Shown here: in pieces, positions 48,956 through 63,300 of the stretch | Layout: every line of letters starts with the position of its first letter | How positions within the stretch are numbered: the first letter of the stretch is position 1 | Assembly (NCBI GenBank): GCA_022113835.1 | Contig: JAILWY010000007.1 | Span: forward strand, 8,471,001-8,535,000 | Length of the DNA: 64,000 bases | Source: Atopsyche davidsoni | Taxonomy: Eukaryota; Arthropoda; Insecta; Trichoptera; Hydrobiosidae | Direction: 5' to 3' | Translations under genes and position numbers: made by a program | Notes under the pieces: model-generated | Seen by the model: only the letters and a program-made list of their open reading frames with translations | Told to the model about the DNA's origin: nothing | The model's database searches: none

Positions 48956-51900
48956 AAGCTAGTGGTCAAGACTTGGGTCTCTAGAACTCAGCCAACTGTT
49001 AATCAAATTTTTTTTTATATTTAAATTAATATGAGGAATACTTTTGTTTCTTTTAATTAATTTTATATTTATTAATTCTGAATTACACAATTTTCCCGGG
49101 TATCATCTATCATATCTTGGAAGTTATTGAACTCCTGTTGACGGCTTCGTAATTTATAATCAGGCCTTTTCCATTGATTTTTCGTTCCTTCATAGTTGTT
49201 ATCGCGGAGCGTCATTGTTTTAAATAAAAGTATTTTATATACTAAGTAAAGTTCAAGAATGGCATCAAAGGTTCAATGTGTGAGAATTTGTAAATGTAGA
49301 ATTTTTAACGTACTAAAAACGTTTCGGGCGTGTATAAAATACATTAAAAAAACCATTTTTTTATCATACGATTAGCTACAATGCGTAATACAGTTATATA
49401 TATTATTTAATTTTTAACAAAATTAGTTATTGGAAAATTCTTTTTATTATTATTTACATGAGAATGGTGGCGAGCCCCTGTCACGGGAGATGAGGACTCG
49501 CCGGAAACAGACTGTCAACACTCGTTTCGTGTAAGTCTGAAAACACAAAGCTGAAAAAGCAACTGGAGCATTACTAGCATTAGAACCTACAGGGAAATCT
49601 ACACGCGCAGTTTAGGGGTTGAACTAGTGTAATAATATTGAGTCGTATGTAAAAAAAATAAAAATTATATCCTTATTCACGACGTGCCGCTTGTTAAATA
49701 GATAGGTATTTGTTTTTGAAATGAAAGCATAACTTATTTTATTACATTTGAGTTAAATAAAAGAGATGAAGAAAATAAGAAAAATATATAATAAATATAT
49801 AGTAAACATATCGGAACTCTATGAAAATATTTTAAAATATAGGTGCTTGGATCGATAATTATTATTGTCTATAAGAAAATCCACGAGAAATGCATCTTAA
49901 GGTTTTTACTGAATATTGAATGGAAAACTGCGAATAGTGTAATTAAAAATATCACTTAAATAATAATCTATATATTTATTGAATATACATTATCAACAAT
50001 CTCTTAAAGCTCATAAAGATAATCTAATTCAAAATGAAAACGATACAAACTCGGCACAGAAAGTTAAAACATGTATCGATTATAGAACAAAGCAAATACC
50101 TTCCACGCAAAATGGGTTGGACCTTCAATTAACCCTGGGGGTTATTTCTGGAATGAAAATCTTCCCTGCGGAGAAAAACCTGCGATGGAGGGCCCCCGAG
50201 ACTGGGAGGTTAAGTTAGGTTAATTTGGAAACTTTAGTACAAATGTAACGGTTATGCGACTTTGTTAATGTTAATAAGATTTTTAAACGTCCATCAAAAG
50301 GCAGTTCTGCGGTAGAAATAAACGCTTTAATTTTAAATGCATGCCCAAGGAGATAATGGAAAATGGATGAAAATCCCCACGCAGATTCTGACAAGTCTAA
50401 TGTATTCATATTCCAGATAAAAATGTAATTATTTTCAACTGCCGTTCAGTCTCGCGTACCTACCAACAGGTGGTTTAGAATGCATTAAAGCATATGATTT
50501 AATACGTTTTTAATTAAACCTTGAATATACTAATAACACATTTAATGTTTTAATACACGCATAATCTAATGATAATTTAAAGTTATTGACTGACGAGGGG
50601 CTTTGTACCAATTTGATATTAAATGTAAGAAACTGAATATGCTTACTTTCGTAGTAAGCAAACAAAATATTAATAACGTAACCAAGCTACGACTTGTTTA
50701 ACAGGCTCAAACAAATCATAAAATTTAATTCAGAACATATGAAGTAGCCTTTCAAAAAAATAAAGCAGCCTTAAGTATTTTATTTAATATTGATATGATA
50801 AATCGTTTCAAGACACGAGCAATTTTATTTTTAAAGAAAAATAACTAATTACAAATGAATGGCAATGACAGATTGATTACAAGATTTTAACGATTTCAAT
50901 CCGTGTTTCGTAAATCACGTCGGACGATTTTAATAAGCGATTCTGAGTATCAACTAAATGTTAACGCTCCAAAACATTGACATGCGACTTGAAACCGACA
51001 TCAGGGTCGCCGGATGATTGAATTGATATTTTCACGATTTATAGAATCCAAAAAAATTCATTAGAAAATTGTAAAGGCACTGAATACTCTCCTGGTAGAG
51101 TTGGTGAAATTACTGCGTCACATATTCAATATGTAAAAGATTAAAGGTAATTGCGAAGAAATCGCAGCGAGCGCGAGCATGTAGGAGCGGTGATAGCAAA
51201 GCGAGAAGTTTGTTAAATTCATTATAAAGTCGTGATAAAATCCGGTCGGGATGATCTCGCGCCATAACGGAGCCGGAAGTGCTTTTCTTGTGTTTTTCCC
51301 GGCCGGGTTTCGCGCCGGGGCGCGATCTGAATAATTCATTTGAATAAGCGCCCGCCCGGCCCGGACCGACAGATTCCGCCGGAGTAAAAGTTAACAGCCG
51401 AAATAAAAGTACGGAGGCGCGGCGGGCTGTGCACTTTACAAGTGCACTGCATACCCTCCGTCGTTGCACGGAGTCATCAGGTTTGCGAGAGAAGAGAATA
51501 TTCATGTTAAGTAGCTGAATGCTTCTTGCAGCACGTTTTTATGAGGCTGAGCTCGGGAGAGCCAAACAATACAAAAACTTGTATCATTAGAACGTTTATA
51601 TTTTTCTAACTTTAAAACAAATATCACCATAATACTCAATACCTGATTAAAATATGTCTTAAACTATTTAAAAAAAAATTATTTAATTTTATTTATTCCA
51701 TGTTTTTTTAAATTAATAATAGATACTCCGTGTAGAACCATGTATGCAAAAATCCATAGAATCGCAATTAATAGTGAACATTAAACAAAACAAAAACACA
51801 ATTTAAATATTATAAAATAATGCTGTTAGGCAGCATCAACACGCAGACATTTCTTTCGAATATAAAACTGCGGTGAAAAAAGACCCCGGGACCCACTACA

Positions 51901-54900
51901 CTATTTTCCACTGGCTCAGCATAAATATATGTTCAGTGAAATGGTCGCCAACCTCTTCTGAGAAAATTAAAATTTAAAAAAAAACCACAAAATTTTTAAA
52001 TCCAAAAAGTATTAAATTTTTGACTTTTCTATAATCCCAGACATAAATTCTCAGAAAGAAAACATGAAACCGCGGTTTAGAGTAATACCCTCTTAATACG
52101 GCAGATTTATAAACGTTTTCTTGTAATAATTACAGATTATGGTACATTTCTCAATATACTTTAAAAAGTAGCACGAAAGCTTAATTTAAGCTCATCTCAA
52201 AAACGGGGACACGTTGAAATATTACAAAAGCTCTCAGAGGCCCCGCGATGGCCGTTCACATATGCTAATTCCACTCGGAAGGAGACGCCAGCCCCGGGAG
52301 ACGGCCAGCGCCGCGGACTAATGACACCTCTATTGACGGCAGTCGCACGGCGCACCGTGGGAACGACGCTGCTCGCACAGCTCTACAACCTCCTAACGCC
52401 AAATAAAACTATTCCCACCTTACTCGAGACTCTGTTACTCTATCTGGCTTTTGAGCGTTGCAGTCGATGAGTTCATTTTGCCATCCTCAGCTTCAATAGT
52501 GCCACCGAGGTAATGATGGTACATATATATTTGATCAAAAGTTTTATTTTGGAGATAAAGCCCGAAAAAGTGTACCGATATTAATTATACATATTAATCA
52601 GCTAGATTTTAAACCCAGAAAGAAAGATATAAAATTTAAACTACAGGGGTGATATTTCTCGATAGTTTTATGACTTGAATAAAATTAAAGCAAGTAATGA
52701 AATGTCTAAATACAAGAGAGAGACAAGTAGGGCTTGACAATCCAATTAAGAAAAACAAATCATTAGGCCATCGTTCAGGTATAACGACAGACAATTTTCT
52801 TTTCTTTAAAAAATAATGAGGCTCTGATTCTCCGTTAAAGGTTTTACGGTTTCCTTGTGAAACCTCAGCAAGCGCTGAAAGCCTCTCGCGGGTCGCAGAA
52901 GAAATGTACAAGCGGAGATGCGAGCAGACCTTCTTTGGGACTCAGCCTTTTAAACAATTCTTTGAGTTATTAAAAAAAATATATGACGTATGAGCTGTGC
53001 GAGTCTTTGGTCTTATTCAAACAGTTTTGTTTTAAAAGGTCTACAAAAAAAGTCAATCGATGTCCAAAAGCGGTTTAATGTGATTTCGCTGTCAAATAGG
53101 AAAGCTGTAGTTTAAAGGTAGACGGAGATCGAAACAAGAACAAAAGTCGCACCGCCGCGGTGCATGTGGGTAAGGAGGTGGACGATAAATCAGCCGAAAG
53201 CGGAAATATATTTATCAGCGGGCCTCCTCGGCCTTTGTGCGGCGCCGAGTGGGAGTGACGCACGGCCGGCGCGGCGGCGCCCACGCCTCCCACACCACAC
53301 GGCCTGGATCATTCTTTATCGATTCGCAAGTGAGGATGTTACACTCTACTTCTGCTATTCGGAGAGGTGAGTCCTCCTGTAAATATAAACCCCTTCGCGA
53401 TCCAGTGGTCACCACGCTGGTTCGCCGAGCATTGGATCCTGGGTAATATTGAAAGTCTTCAGGCTTGAAAGAAAAAAAAATCTAAGGGTTCCAAAAACAA
53501 GGCAGTTGCTACTGCCTCTTTCTTTGTACTACGGTATGTTGCTTGTTCAGATTATTCGAGCTAAGATAACAAAAACTATTTTACTATTAATTGTCAATTC
53601 CGAATATCTAAACCGAGTAACCCCAAGAAGTCCCCTGATTTATCCAACTCGTGGTGTACAAAACTTTGCATGGTAAGCCGAAGGGCTGTTACGATAATTG
53701 ACAAATGCGGTCATAGCCGGTATTTTGCATTTAATTTTTTTTCTGGAAATATCACCCCTGATTTATAATAAACTTGAGTCCGTAAATTGTACGTTAAAAA
53801 AATGAAAAAAGCTACTACTATAATATCAAACCAAAAACATCCCAACATTGTAAACACGAGTTATATTTGCTTCACTTTGCTTTATGATACTCCAGTAATA
53901 TATATTTTATTCCATTGTGTAAATATTATGAAGATCACAGTTATTAGCGAAAACTTTGTAGCAATCTAAATACAAGACGACGGAGTAAAGGAAGAAAAAA
54001 ACAACATTAAGTGACTCGGAAATTTTGCAGTTGATCGCCGTAAGCAACTTAATACATTTAAAAAAGCGATAATTTTATACAAACCGTATTTGCATAAGCA
54101 GAGCGACAGAGCCGGACAATAAAACACCTCGAGACGGAGGAAGACGGAGGATCCCATAAAAAAAGCAGTGTACGTGTGTAGTCGCGCCCGTCTCTTTCCG
54201 GAGGGCCCCGCGAGCGCGCGCGAGAGCGAGACGGACGCGAATAAGTGTTGTGAACCGTTAGCAGTTGGGCGGCAGCGAGGCAGAGCGCGGGTTATGCTGG
54301 AGCGCGGGTTACGCTGGAGCGCGCTGTGAAGTACCGAAGTTGCTTTTCGCGTGTAATCATAACGCCTCCTGAACTTGTATGACATATTGTTAGTGCTTAT
54401 CGACATCGTACAACACACGACAGAATTAGTACCGGCACATAAGCTACTAAATAATTGAAATAAAATGGTTTTGAGATCGTGTACAGGAAATTCGATAGGA
54501 TTGCATTATACGACAAATTATTATCAAAAATTAATTACCACCTTCATCAATATACGTGAGTATAACCACGATCTAACGTCAGCGATTGATGGTCAATACT
54601 ATTAATTATTTTGAGCGTAACACTCCGAGCGGAGAAGTGAAGTTCGAGCTGTCACGCTGCGTTGCATTAGCGGTATTGCATGCGCTTGTCGGACGGACTC
54701 CGCGAGATGTACGCTGATCGTCGCTTTAGCGGCAGTCTACCGGTAACATCTGCATTCAGCGAACATTGATTTGATATATCTATGCCCGAGTTCTTGATGT
54801 AGCGACATTTACTGCGATTTACCTTATGTAGTGAAAAATATGAGCTGTCATTGTTCATAAAACATTGGGCGGTTATCATTATAATAATTACACGCGAACC

Positions 54901-56290
54901 CAATATCCAAAATCTGCATCATACATTATTTGATCCTAAGATGCAAAAAAGGGAAAATCATTTAAATTTACTCTAATGCACTCTGAATATACTTAAATTG
55001 TTTTTTTTTTTTGTTTGGTTTTAAATAATGAAAAGGTAGGTATTTTTTTATTAACTGTCAGATTAGCTTAGGTCTCACAAAGACAAAAATGTTACATTTA
55101 TTAAAAATGTTATAAAGTTTTAACATGTTGGCAAGTTATCAAATATTCAAAATGGCCTAGAGTACATCGGATTCAAGCATGTCAGAGATAAAGAAAGAAT
55201 CCTGTCGTTTCATAGATGCGCCGTTAATCTAAATCACTACTTTAAAGTATTGAATCTTATTGATATTTACCTGATTTACTTTTTATTATATTAAGTAGAA
55301 TTAAGAAGATAAAATAAGTTTGAGAACACCTTTATAAATTCAAAAAATCATCCGCCTCAGCTACAAGTGTTTTTTTTTAAACGGAAATATGTTGTTGGTA
55401 ACAGCACGTGAGGAAGAAAGTCGATCTACTTATAAGTAAGAACATGAACCAAAGATTACAAAGGTGAGGCGACAGTGGACTTGATCCAATTATCAAGTTA
55501 CGCAGGCTCGCCCAGGTGAGCTGCGCTGGCTAATGAGAGGTGCCCCTTGCGGAGGAGCCGCCCGCACTACTTCCCGTTCATTGTTCGAGATATTCACCTG
55601 CCCCGTGGTTATGGGCCACGGAGACCTCTCTTGGTTACAAAACATTTTTAATACAAAATATAATTACGGCATAACCTTTGCAATTTTTCGAAAAAACCTA
55701 GTACAAATATATATATTTTCAATTTTTAGTTAAAATTTTTATCCATCATTAGATTTATTAGTTTGTATTGCGTTTAAAATAAACCCAAGCGTAATGATGA
55801 TTACTATAGGTTCTCTTACTACGGATATAATAAAAAAAATCTACGTCACATTTAGGGTATATGGATTCAAATATTCGGATTTAAATTTTACTGCAAGCTA
55901 CAAAGTGTGCAATGATCTATATTTATCGACTGTTATTTGTATTTGTAGTTTTATCTCCGTCTTCCAGCAACTCTTTTCACATCAGGCGAGGCGAGCGCAG
56001 GGCCGCAGCGGAATGTAAAGTATGCAATATACCTGTGGCGTGACGACTGCATGCGACGGTTTTGTAAGCGGCGATCAAACCGAGTGTGATTCGTAAATAC
56101 GGGTGTGTTTATCAGTCAATATCGCCAAACACATTTTTTAATGTGCCGACAATATGTTTAACGACTCAATATTATGAATAAATAAATAGCGGTTCCATTA
56201 TTAAAAAAATATGTTAGAATTAATTATCAACGCACGCATAGCGGCGACATATTACGAATCAATAAACCTTGCAATTAACTACAGCAAATA
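48956..56290. other. non-coding, upstream side of wge
   Basis: AT-rich with GC islands near 51270-51480, 52240-52400, 53150-53450, 54180-54340 and 55500-55640. Any wge 5' UTR exons and promoter must lie here or further right. No gene recognised; ORFs are short and unassigned. Confidence 0.4.
54284..54326 (+). repeat. 17-bp tandem duplication
   Basis: GCGCGGGTTATGCTGGA is followed directly by GCGCGGGTTACGCTGGA and a third partial copy, GCGCG, inside a CpG-rich island. Confidence 0.8.
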
Positions 56291-56299
56291 TTTTATTTT

Positions 56300-56357
56300 G
56301 ACGCTGCTGGCTAGCTGCATGTTTTTGACGCGATTTGTTACGTGTGGAGAGGGCTTA
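56300..56357. mobile_element. MITE fragment, right end only
   Basis: GACGCTGCTGGCTAGCTG and CGCGATTTGTTACGTG match the right terminus of the full copy 500 bp away. The left half is missing. Confidence 0.6.
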
Positions 56358-56855
56358 ATGTTTTGATTGCTCCTGGTATAAATAACACAAAAAGAAGAGA
56401 CAGATCAATTGATATGTCTCTTAGATTGTACGTGTTAAATATAAACAAATACTAATTCACTCAGAAATCCCTAATGCTCAAAGTACGCGTTAAATTTAGA
56501 GTTGTTTTCATAGATGGAGATCGCTTCTACTGTGTTTTTTAAATATTTTTTTTGTAACCCATCCAGCCGGTGGGTAAGCAGCGCGCACTTGCAGCGCTCG
56601 CCCCGTTCCTACGCACGCCGCACAACCGAATGCATGTTGTTGGATACAAACATTCGGCCTAATATTGAGTAAAAGTACTCGTAGAAAGCGGCCTTTCGCG
56701 TGACACCGCGCGCAGACGGCTGCACGGTCATTGCCGTGGACGCGTTCAATTGCGGGCAGCTCTAATAAAACTGGGTGATATTCGCACTGAAATATTGAAA
56801 GCAGCGGGGACATAACGCACACCGTTTGGATGCTTGTAATTTGATGTTACGTTTG

Positions 56856-57027
56856 AGGCCTATACACACGTCGCAACTAATCGTGGAACCGACTTGCAGC
56901 TAGCCAATAGCGTCCCTTTATTTTGGGTGTTTATTTTATAATTTTGCCTATGGAAACAACGCAATGTAGGACGCTATTGGCTAGCTGAGAGTCGGTGGCA
57001 CGATTTGTTGCGACGTGCGTTAGGCCT
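56856..57027. mobile_element. MITE copy A, 172 bp with long inverted repeats
   Basis: The two ends are inverted copies over about 58 bp. Both arms read AGGCCTA, CACGTCGCAAC, AATCGTG, ACCGACT, CAGCTAGCCAATAGCGTCC with few differences. The centre has no ORF. This is the clearest member of the five-copy family in the window. Confidence 0.85.
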
Positions 57028-60000
57028 TACCTCTTGCAGGTTTATTCAATCATTTGATAATTATTTTTCAATTCAATCGATTCAAGAATCACCTTCAGCA
57101 ATATTAAAAGTAACTATGACCATCCAATAAGATTGCGAAGACGCCAAGTTTCTACCCGATATTTTTTATCTCATTGAAAACTTGTCTCGTTATGTTTAGT
57201 AAGTTACTTGGGAGCAAAATGGACAAATGTATATTGGCTCGATCGTGACGGCACCGATGGAGGAAATTGGCCTTCTATCTCAATGGGGGCACTAAACTGA
57301 CCGTACAAGAGAGATAACCACGTGGCCAGGAAAGCACAAAGAGAAGCGTGATTCTCCACGAAAAATCGACAGATTTGGATCCGTTCGATTCCGATGGTAG
57401 GAGGCAATAATAAATAGCCGCAGATAAGCAAAACGACCTGAAAAACACAGCCGCTCCAGATAAATAGTAGACAGAACAATGCGTAATTATTTACGAGGAG
57501 ATTTATTGAGAAATTTATTTTATAACTGTTAGGCGCAACATTAGAGCGCTCGTTCGGTGATGCGATGAGCCGGGCTGGATGAGGCGCGCAACGGTAAACG
57601 CCGTGTTTGCTCTTCTCTGCACGCGTGCGCCGGGAGGGGCCCGCGGCGGTGGCCCGTTTACTGGATTCGATATTAATTACTCCCCATCCAGGATGAACTT
57701 ACGGTCACGACTTTCATTACCTAGTAGAAAAATCGGTTAAAATTACAATCAAAAAGGTACACGTCAAAAAAAACTGTTAACGTAGGTAAGTTGAATTTTT
57801 TTCAGATGCGCATTTCTGTGCTCTCCTTAAGTGAAAAAAGAGGAGTCGGACAAGCGTGCGCATTGTACGTGCTCAAGTCTGCTTAAATTATTAGTGTCGT
57901 TGAAAATAGAGGTTTCCACGGCCGAAGGAAAATAACAGCGGGATCTCGCGGAAACGGGGGGGAAAGAAACAGATTTTTCAAATAAATTCTAGGTCACCGC
58001 TCGTATTGAGCGTATTATTTGATGTAAAAAAAATACACGAGGCAGTTAAAATTAATGAGAACAACACTCGGTTGAGACGAAGGGGATTCTCCGGATAAAT
58101 GGGGTTACTCAACCCCGCCCGCGCCGCGACATGCATTATGAAAAGAGAGCGCTTCTTTCAGATGATTCTCACTCATCATCAATCATCAGCAAACTCAACG
58201 CCGGATAAAGATCCACCTCCTTGCGTCTACACTCTCTTTTGTTTCCCAAAATTAACTTTAATTCTAAATAAACAACTTTCTCAATCTAATTAAGATGACT
58301 CGGTGAGAGGGACGCACTCTTCGTATTTTACTCGTCATTCGTAGTTTACTCGATATTATATTATTGTTTTTGCGTTTGTGATTGAGACCTTAATGCTCGC
58401 TAATTGGGAATGGTAGTATAATATTACGTATGGAGTATTGAAGTGCTTGATCAAATTATAATTAATTAGTTAATATGACATCAAAGGGGCTGCTGATGCC
58501 ACGACTAAATGGTTGCGACCACCAAATTTGACTATAATTCCGATTCTAGTGAGGAAAGACACGGAAATTAGCGATAATATATAATTTAATAATACAAACC
58601 ATTAAATATGACCAAAGAATAATTTCAAAACCAGTTATTTAAAAAAAAAAGTTTTTGGATACTGACAATATTGTCAAATAACAAAAAACAAATTTTGACG
58701 GGTATTAAATGTTGGTAAATAATTAAAATTATAAAATATTTCAAAAATGTCAAAATGAGTTAGTAAGAAATATAAAATTGACAACTCTAGACAATTTCAG
58801 TATTGTTGGTTGAAAATTAAGCAGGCTTGTGATATAAAAAAGTACAATACTTGCTACAAAAGCTTATGACATTTTTTTTATTATCAATGTAAATTAATTT
58901 GTTTTATATATAGAGAAAGGCTTCGCGGCCACCCCATGACAGAGCGGTCACCTACAGTAAGAGGAATGGGGTTCACTAAACATAGACCCTTCACCGAAGC
59001 AACAACAGACAAGGGGTTCTGATATTGAAAATGACGTTGTATGGGTTAAGCAGTGGAAACATATATATTACGTAAATGCCAGTTTTTTAAATATTTATTC
59101 TTAGATTTTTCATATATATAATAGTAAAGATACAACATTTAATTTCATGTAAATATATTTTTTTAAATAAATTATTTCTTTTATATTAGAAGTGACATGA
59201 TAGTTGTTCGGTGCGTGCAATAAATTAAAAATCTGAACTTACATATATTAAATGTATCCACAATGAAACATAATATATTTTTTAGTTTTAATTTATTAAG
59301 AGATAAATCAGCGTTGAATTATTCACTAAAATTATATTTTAGGTCTTGCAGTGGCAGTTTTGATATATATATATTGTAATATTAACTTTTTATTCCCATA
59401 AATATCCTAAGGTTTATGGTTTAGGGAAAGAGGTACAGGGACTTGAAACAATTCGAATTTAGAAAGGTGTAAATGGAAAAATATAATCGTTTTTTGTTAT
59501 CAAAGAAGAACGCGCTATAAATAAAAATCACATTAAAAAATAAATAAGTCAGCCGGTCATAATCGCAAGAATAAGGAGTAGAAAATAACAGCACAATAAG
59601 AGCGACCTGTCGGGGGCGCGGGGCGCCGTAAATAATCTGGCACCCACCCTCTCCGCTCTCCGCTCTCCGCCTCCACCCCCGCTCATAATTCAGCCGATAA
59701 CCGGAAGTGTCGTCGGCAAGCGTGCGTGCGGCGCGGCCCAATCCGCCACGCAATCTGCGGGGTATAATCACACACCGTATTTGCTTCCAATATGACGATT
59801 GCGATTCTGTTACGGAGCGGTTATATGCGCCGAAGCGATTTCCGATTTCCGCGAACCGGTTCTGATATGTTATTTTAAACGCTTATATGTTAATAATGTG
59901 TTCATTTTGTAGGCACAAGTGGAGTAAAAAAAATAAGTCTTAATCCTGATGGATTTCGAGTCGAGTTGTGTTGATTTATCAAATTGAAACCGCAATCATT

Positions 60001-60223
60001 AACGTTTACCAAAATTAGCGCTAAAAATTCTAGGCGGTACACATGAAATGTAATAAAAAAAAATGATCGTTTTTTTCGATATCAAAAACATATTCTTATT
60101 CGCATAAAAACGTATGTAATGGATGGACAAAAAAGTATTTAAATAGTTTTTCAACATGAGGCAATTGTTAATTAGCTGATAAATAAGATTACAATTTTTT
60201 TTCGGGAAGTTTTTGAATTAACG
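57028..60223. other. non-coding
   Basis: GC islands near 57540-57660 and 59600-59770 in AT-rich DNA. The minus ORF 57204-57479 (91 codons, hydrophobic) has no recognisable relation to a family. Nothing else supported apart from the SINE-like fold at 58919-58999. Confidence 0.4.
58919..58999 (+). repeat. nested-stem, SINE-like element
   Basis: The outer stem is GCTTCG with CGAAGC and the inner stem ACCCCAT with ATGGGGT. TGACAGAGCGGT (58937-58948) resembles an A box, and GGGTTCACT from 58968 a decayed B box. It could be a tRNA-derived SINE head or another structured repeat. Confidence 0.35.
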
Positions 60224-60370
60224 ATAAAGCACTCTAGACACGCAGCGACACTGATTAGCAGCAATCACTAAATTTTGGGCATTTTTTATAGTTTTGCTAA
60301 AGTAAACAACGCAAAGTAGGACGCTATTGGCTAGCTGCAAGTCGGTTGCAAGTTGTGTCACGATGGTTTC
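60224..60370. mobile_element. MITE copy D
   Basis: The left end, GACACGCAGCGACAC, equals that of the copy at 36606. The right part, AGGACGCTATTGGCTAGCTG and AAGTCGGTTGCAAGTTGTGTC, equals the family right arm. The interior retains TTTTGGGC and AACAACGCAAAGTAGG. Confidence 0.8.
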
Positions 60371-63300
60371 AATATAGTGTTCAATAAAACAATAAACTGT
60401 GACGCAAGAGCGTTACTCGTACACAAAATCAAAATGAAAAATTCATCATGCTGAATATTTAAAATTTAAAAGCAATTTGTATCTTTTCAGAAATTACATA
60501 TTGTATGGCAGCCACGCAGGAGAGGAAGCCATCGGCTGTGACGTCAGCCGGTTACGCGTCAGGATCGGAAACCGTTCAGCGCTCATTTATTGAACGTTTC
60601 AATTATTGGCGTTGGGCGAGCGGCGCCGCCTAACAGGATCCACTCGTTGAATACAACTCAATAATCAAATCGATTGAGCGATCGTAGCTTTATTGGGTGA
60701 ACGTCGTGTCGCGTATTTATTGCACGCTGGGTGACAATTGACAGATCAGTAAATTTTGTCACCAACAACGGATTTTATTTCTCTCCGTTACTTTTATTAT
60801 ATAATTTGAGCGTATTCATTGCGATTAACGTTCTCACATAAAACTGCAAAAAAAATATTTTTCACTTTTGTTTCACAAGTCTGTTATGTTTCATAAAATA
60901 TTATTAGTATTTAACTATAAGAATATAGGTTTAAAAAATATATATATTTATAAAAATGATCCGAGTGTAAGTACATATTGTCTCAGGAATGAAAAAGAAT
61001 CACTCCCACCCAATAGTAGCGTGGCGTATGTATGATGTATCAATTGACAAAAGTGGCTCGCCAAATAAACGGCGGGGTCTTTTATCCGCTGAAAGGGAGT
61101 GGAGGCCAGCGGGGGGTTGGGGGTGTAAAAAGGTCAGAAGTAGGTACATCTCCTGAAATGGACCGCCGGGAGACTCCTTTTTTTCGGTTAGTGCCTAATG
61201 TTTTGATTGGACTATAAATTTACTTCGGATCTGTGATGTCCTATAAACCAATTAAATATAAAAGATTATCTAAAGAATCTGATACGACGTTAATTTGTAA
61301 CGTTTGTTAAAAAAATATTTTTTTAACAAGATTGTAATTCTTGCAGGAACTATGTACGCATGACTATTTACTTTGTAATTAAAAAACACAAGACAGTAAT
61401 TACTATCTAAAAAGTGATATTCTATGTTTTTTATTAATAATAAGACTGGATTAGTGGATAACAATCAATAAGTCGATTATTTATAGCAGCAGATATTGAA
61501 AAAAATATCAAAAGATTATTTCTGCAGTGGTGGGTATAAATTTCTAGCCCATAATAAGCGCGGCATGCCTTGCTAGAGCTTAGTGAAATGGAACATTCAT
61601 ACACATACTATTGAAAATTCTACACGGAAATATGTACCTTTAAATTATTATTAAATACGGTTGGGTTAAACACATTAGGTTGTCCATCTGCTAGATTTAC
61701 GGCTAGCAACTGATTTATACTATTGACGCGTTATATGTATTGAGATTTGACCGTAGCGGATTTTATGCATTACATAATTTTTGATACGATGGTATATATA
61801 ATAAATAATAGAAGCGAAATGGCGTTCAAGACTAGCAAAGGGAAAGTTTTATATAATATAGACGAAATTTTTCAGGTGTCAGAGAGTAGCCGTTGGCGGG
61901 GCGCCGGTCGCACACAAAGGTGAAATATTAATTACGTATTCCCCTTCACCCAATAAAATATAATGCATAATCGAATTATGAAACTAAAACAAGCTCGATT
62001 TGCTCGAAATCAAATATTTGATTGAAATCAAATAAACATTCGGGGTAAGTTGGGAGGAAGGGACGCCCGCGGGACGGAAATATGAATTAACAGTGAGTTA
62101 CTATTTTAAATAATCGACTTTGATTATTTCAATTTTGGCCGTTGAGTTTGTGTAATGATATTTCATAATTTTGTTTGTGATTTCAGGTTATGATGACAGA
62201 CATAATCAGATAAACATAATTGAAAAGTCGATTAATGCGAATTTAAAAATGATTGAAAATTAATTTTATTTAAGACGTATTTATTTTATATATTCATTAT
62301 TTATGAAGTAAAACATCTTACTTTCTCGTATCACTCTTATAAAAAAAGCTTAGCTAAGACGAACATATTTTTTAAAACAGATACATAAAGTGATTGACGA
62401 TATTATTTAAAAAATAAAACTTTATACACAACGCAAAAGAAAAAGAAATTATCTAATAAAATTAATATGAATTCACTTACTCGTATTATATTAAAAATGT
62501 ATATACAACTCCTCCAAACTAAACTATTGTTAGGATGACCTCAAAGGGTGTAGGGCAAAAGCGACTTATTTGGATGCTGATAAAAAAGGAGGAAGATCTG
62601 TGGTGTTTTTATTGGGCAATAAAATGTTTTGTATGCTTTATACCGAGATGTAACAGGCTGTTTAATGTCCCATTGTAAGACTATGATGAAGTACTAGGCA
62701 CTAAGTTATTTTTAGTACAGACGAGTGTATTTTGAAACCATTCACATGTTTTTTAGGGTTAAAGCCGCGAGTGGAAATTACACTTTATTTATACAAGTGT
62801 AAATAATGGCTTTCGTTTAGACTTGAGAAAGTGATTACCAATACCAATTTATGTTAATATACTATTACACATTCAAAGTTTTTTCAGTATAATATTAGCC
62901 ATATAATCTCTTCAATTTTATTTTATTTATTAAGTAAAAAGTATTAAATGAGAATTATATTATACAAGTACTCGTTTGATGTTGAAAGCATTTTGACTTT
63001 TTATTCTCGTCCCAGTACAATGTTCAATAAAATATATATTATTGAGTCCTTGGGCAGTAACAGAAGCTCACTCTCGGGGAGTTTTTATAACCATCAACGT
63101 CAACTGAGATCAATCCACAAGCGACTTAATGCATTGCACTTTTCTCTGCTCACGTGTTTTTATAGCTTTTGTAAGCTACGCAAGAACGCGAAGAATAACT
63201 TAAAGTGCATACTGAAATATATTTAAAAAATTTAACTGTGTCCCTACACTTAAATTGGTTAGTTAACAAATCAACGCATCACCTAAAAAATATAATTACC

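Noticed and set aside
57204..57479. 91-codon hydrophobic minus ORF
   Set aside because: Looks membrane-like but matches nothing I know and has no splice or UTR context; kept only as a note.
57690..57730. Possible alternative wge start exon (ATG AAA GTC GTG ACC then GTAAGT, minus strand)
   Set aside because: It ends in phase 0, which does not fit exon 2 or exon 3; both need one leftover base.
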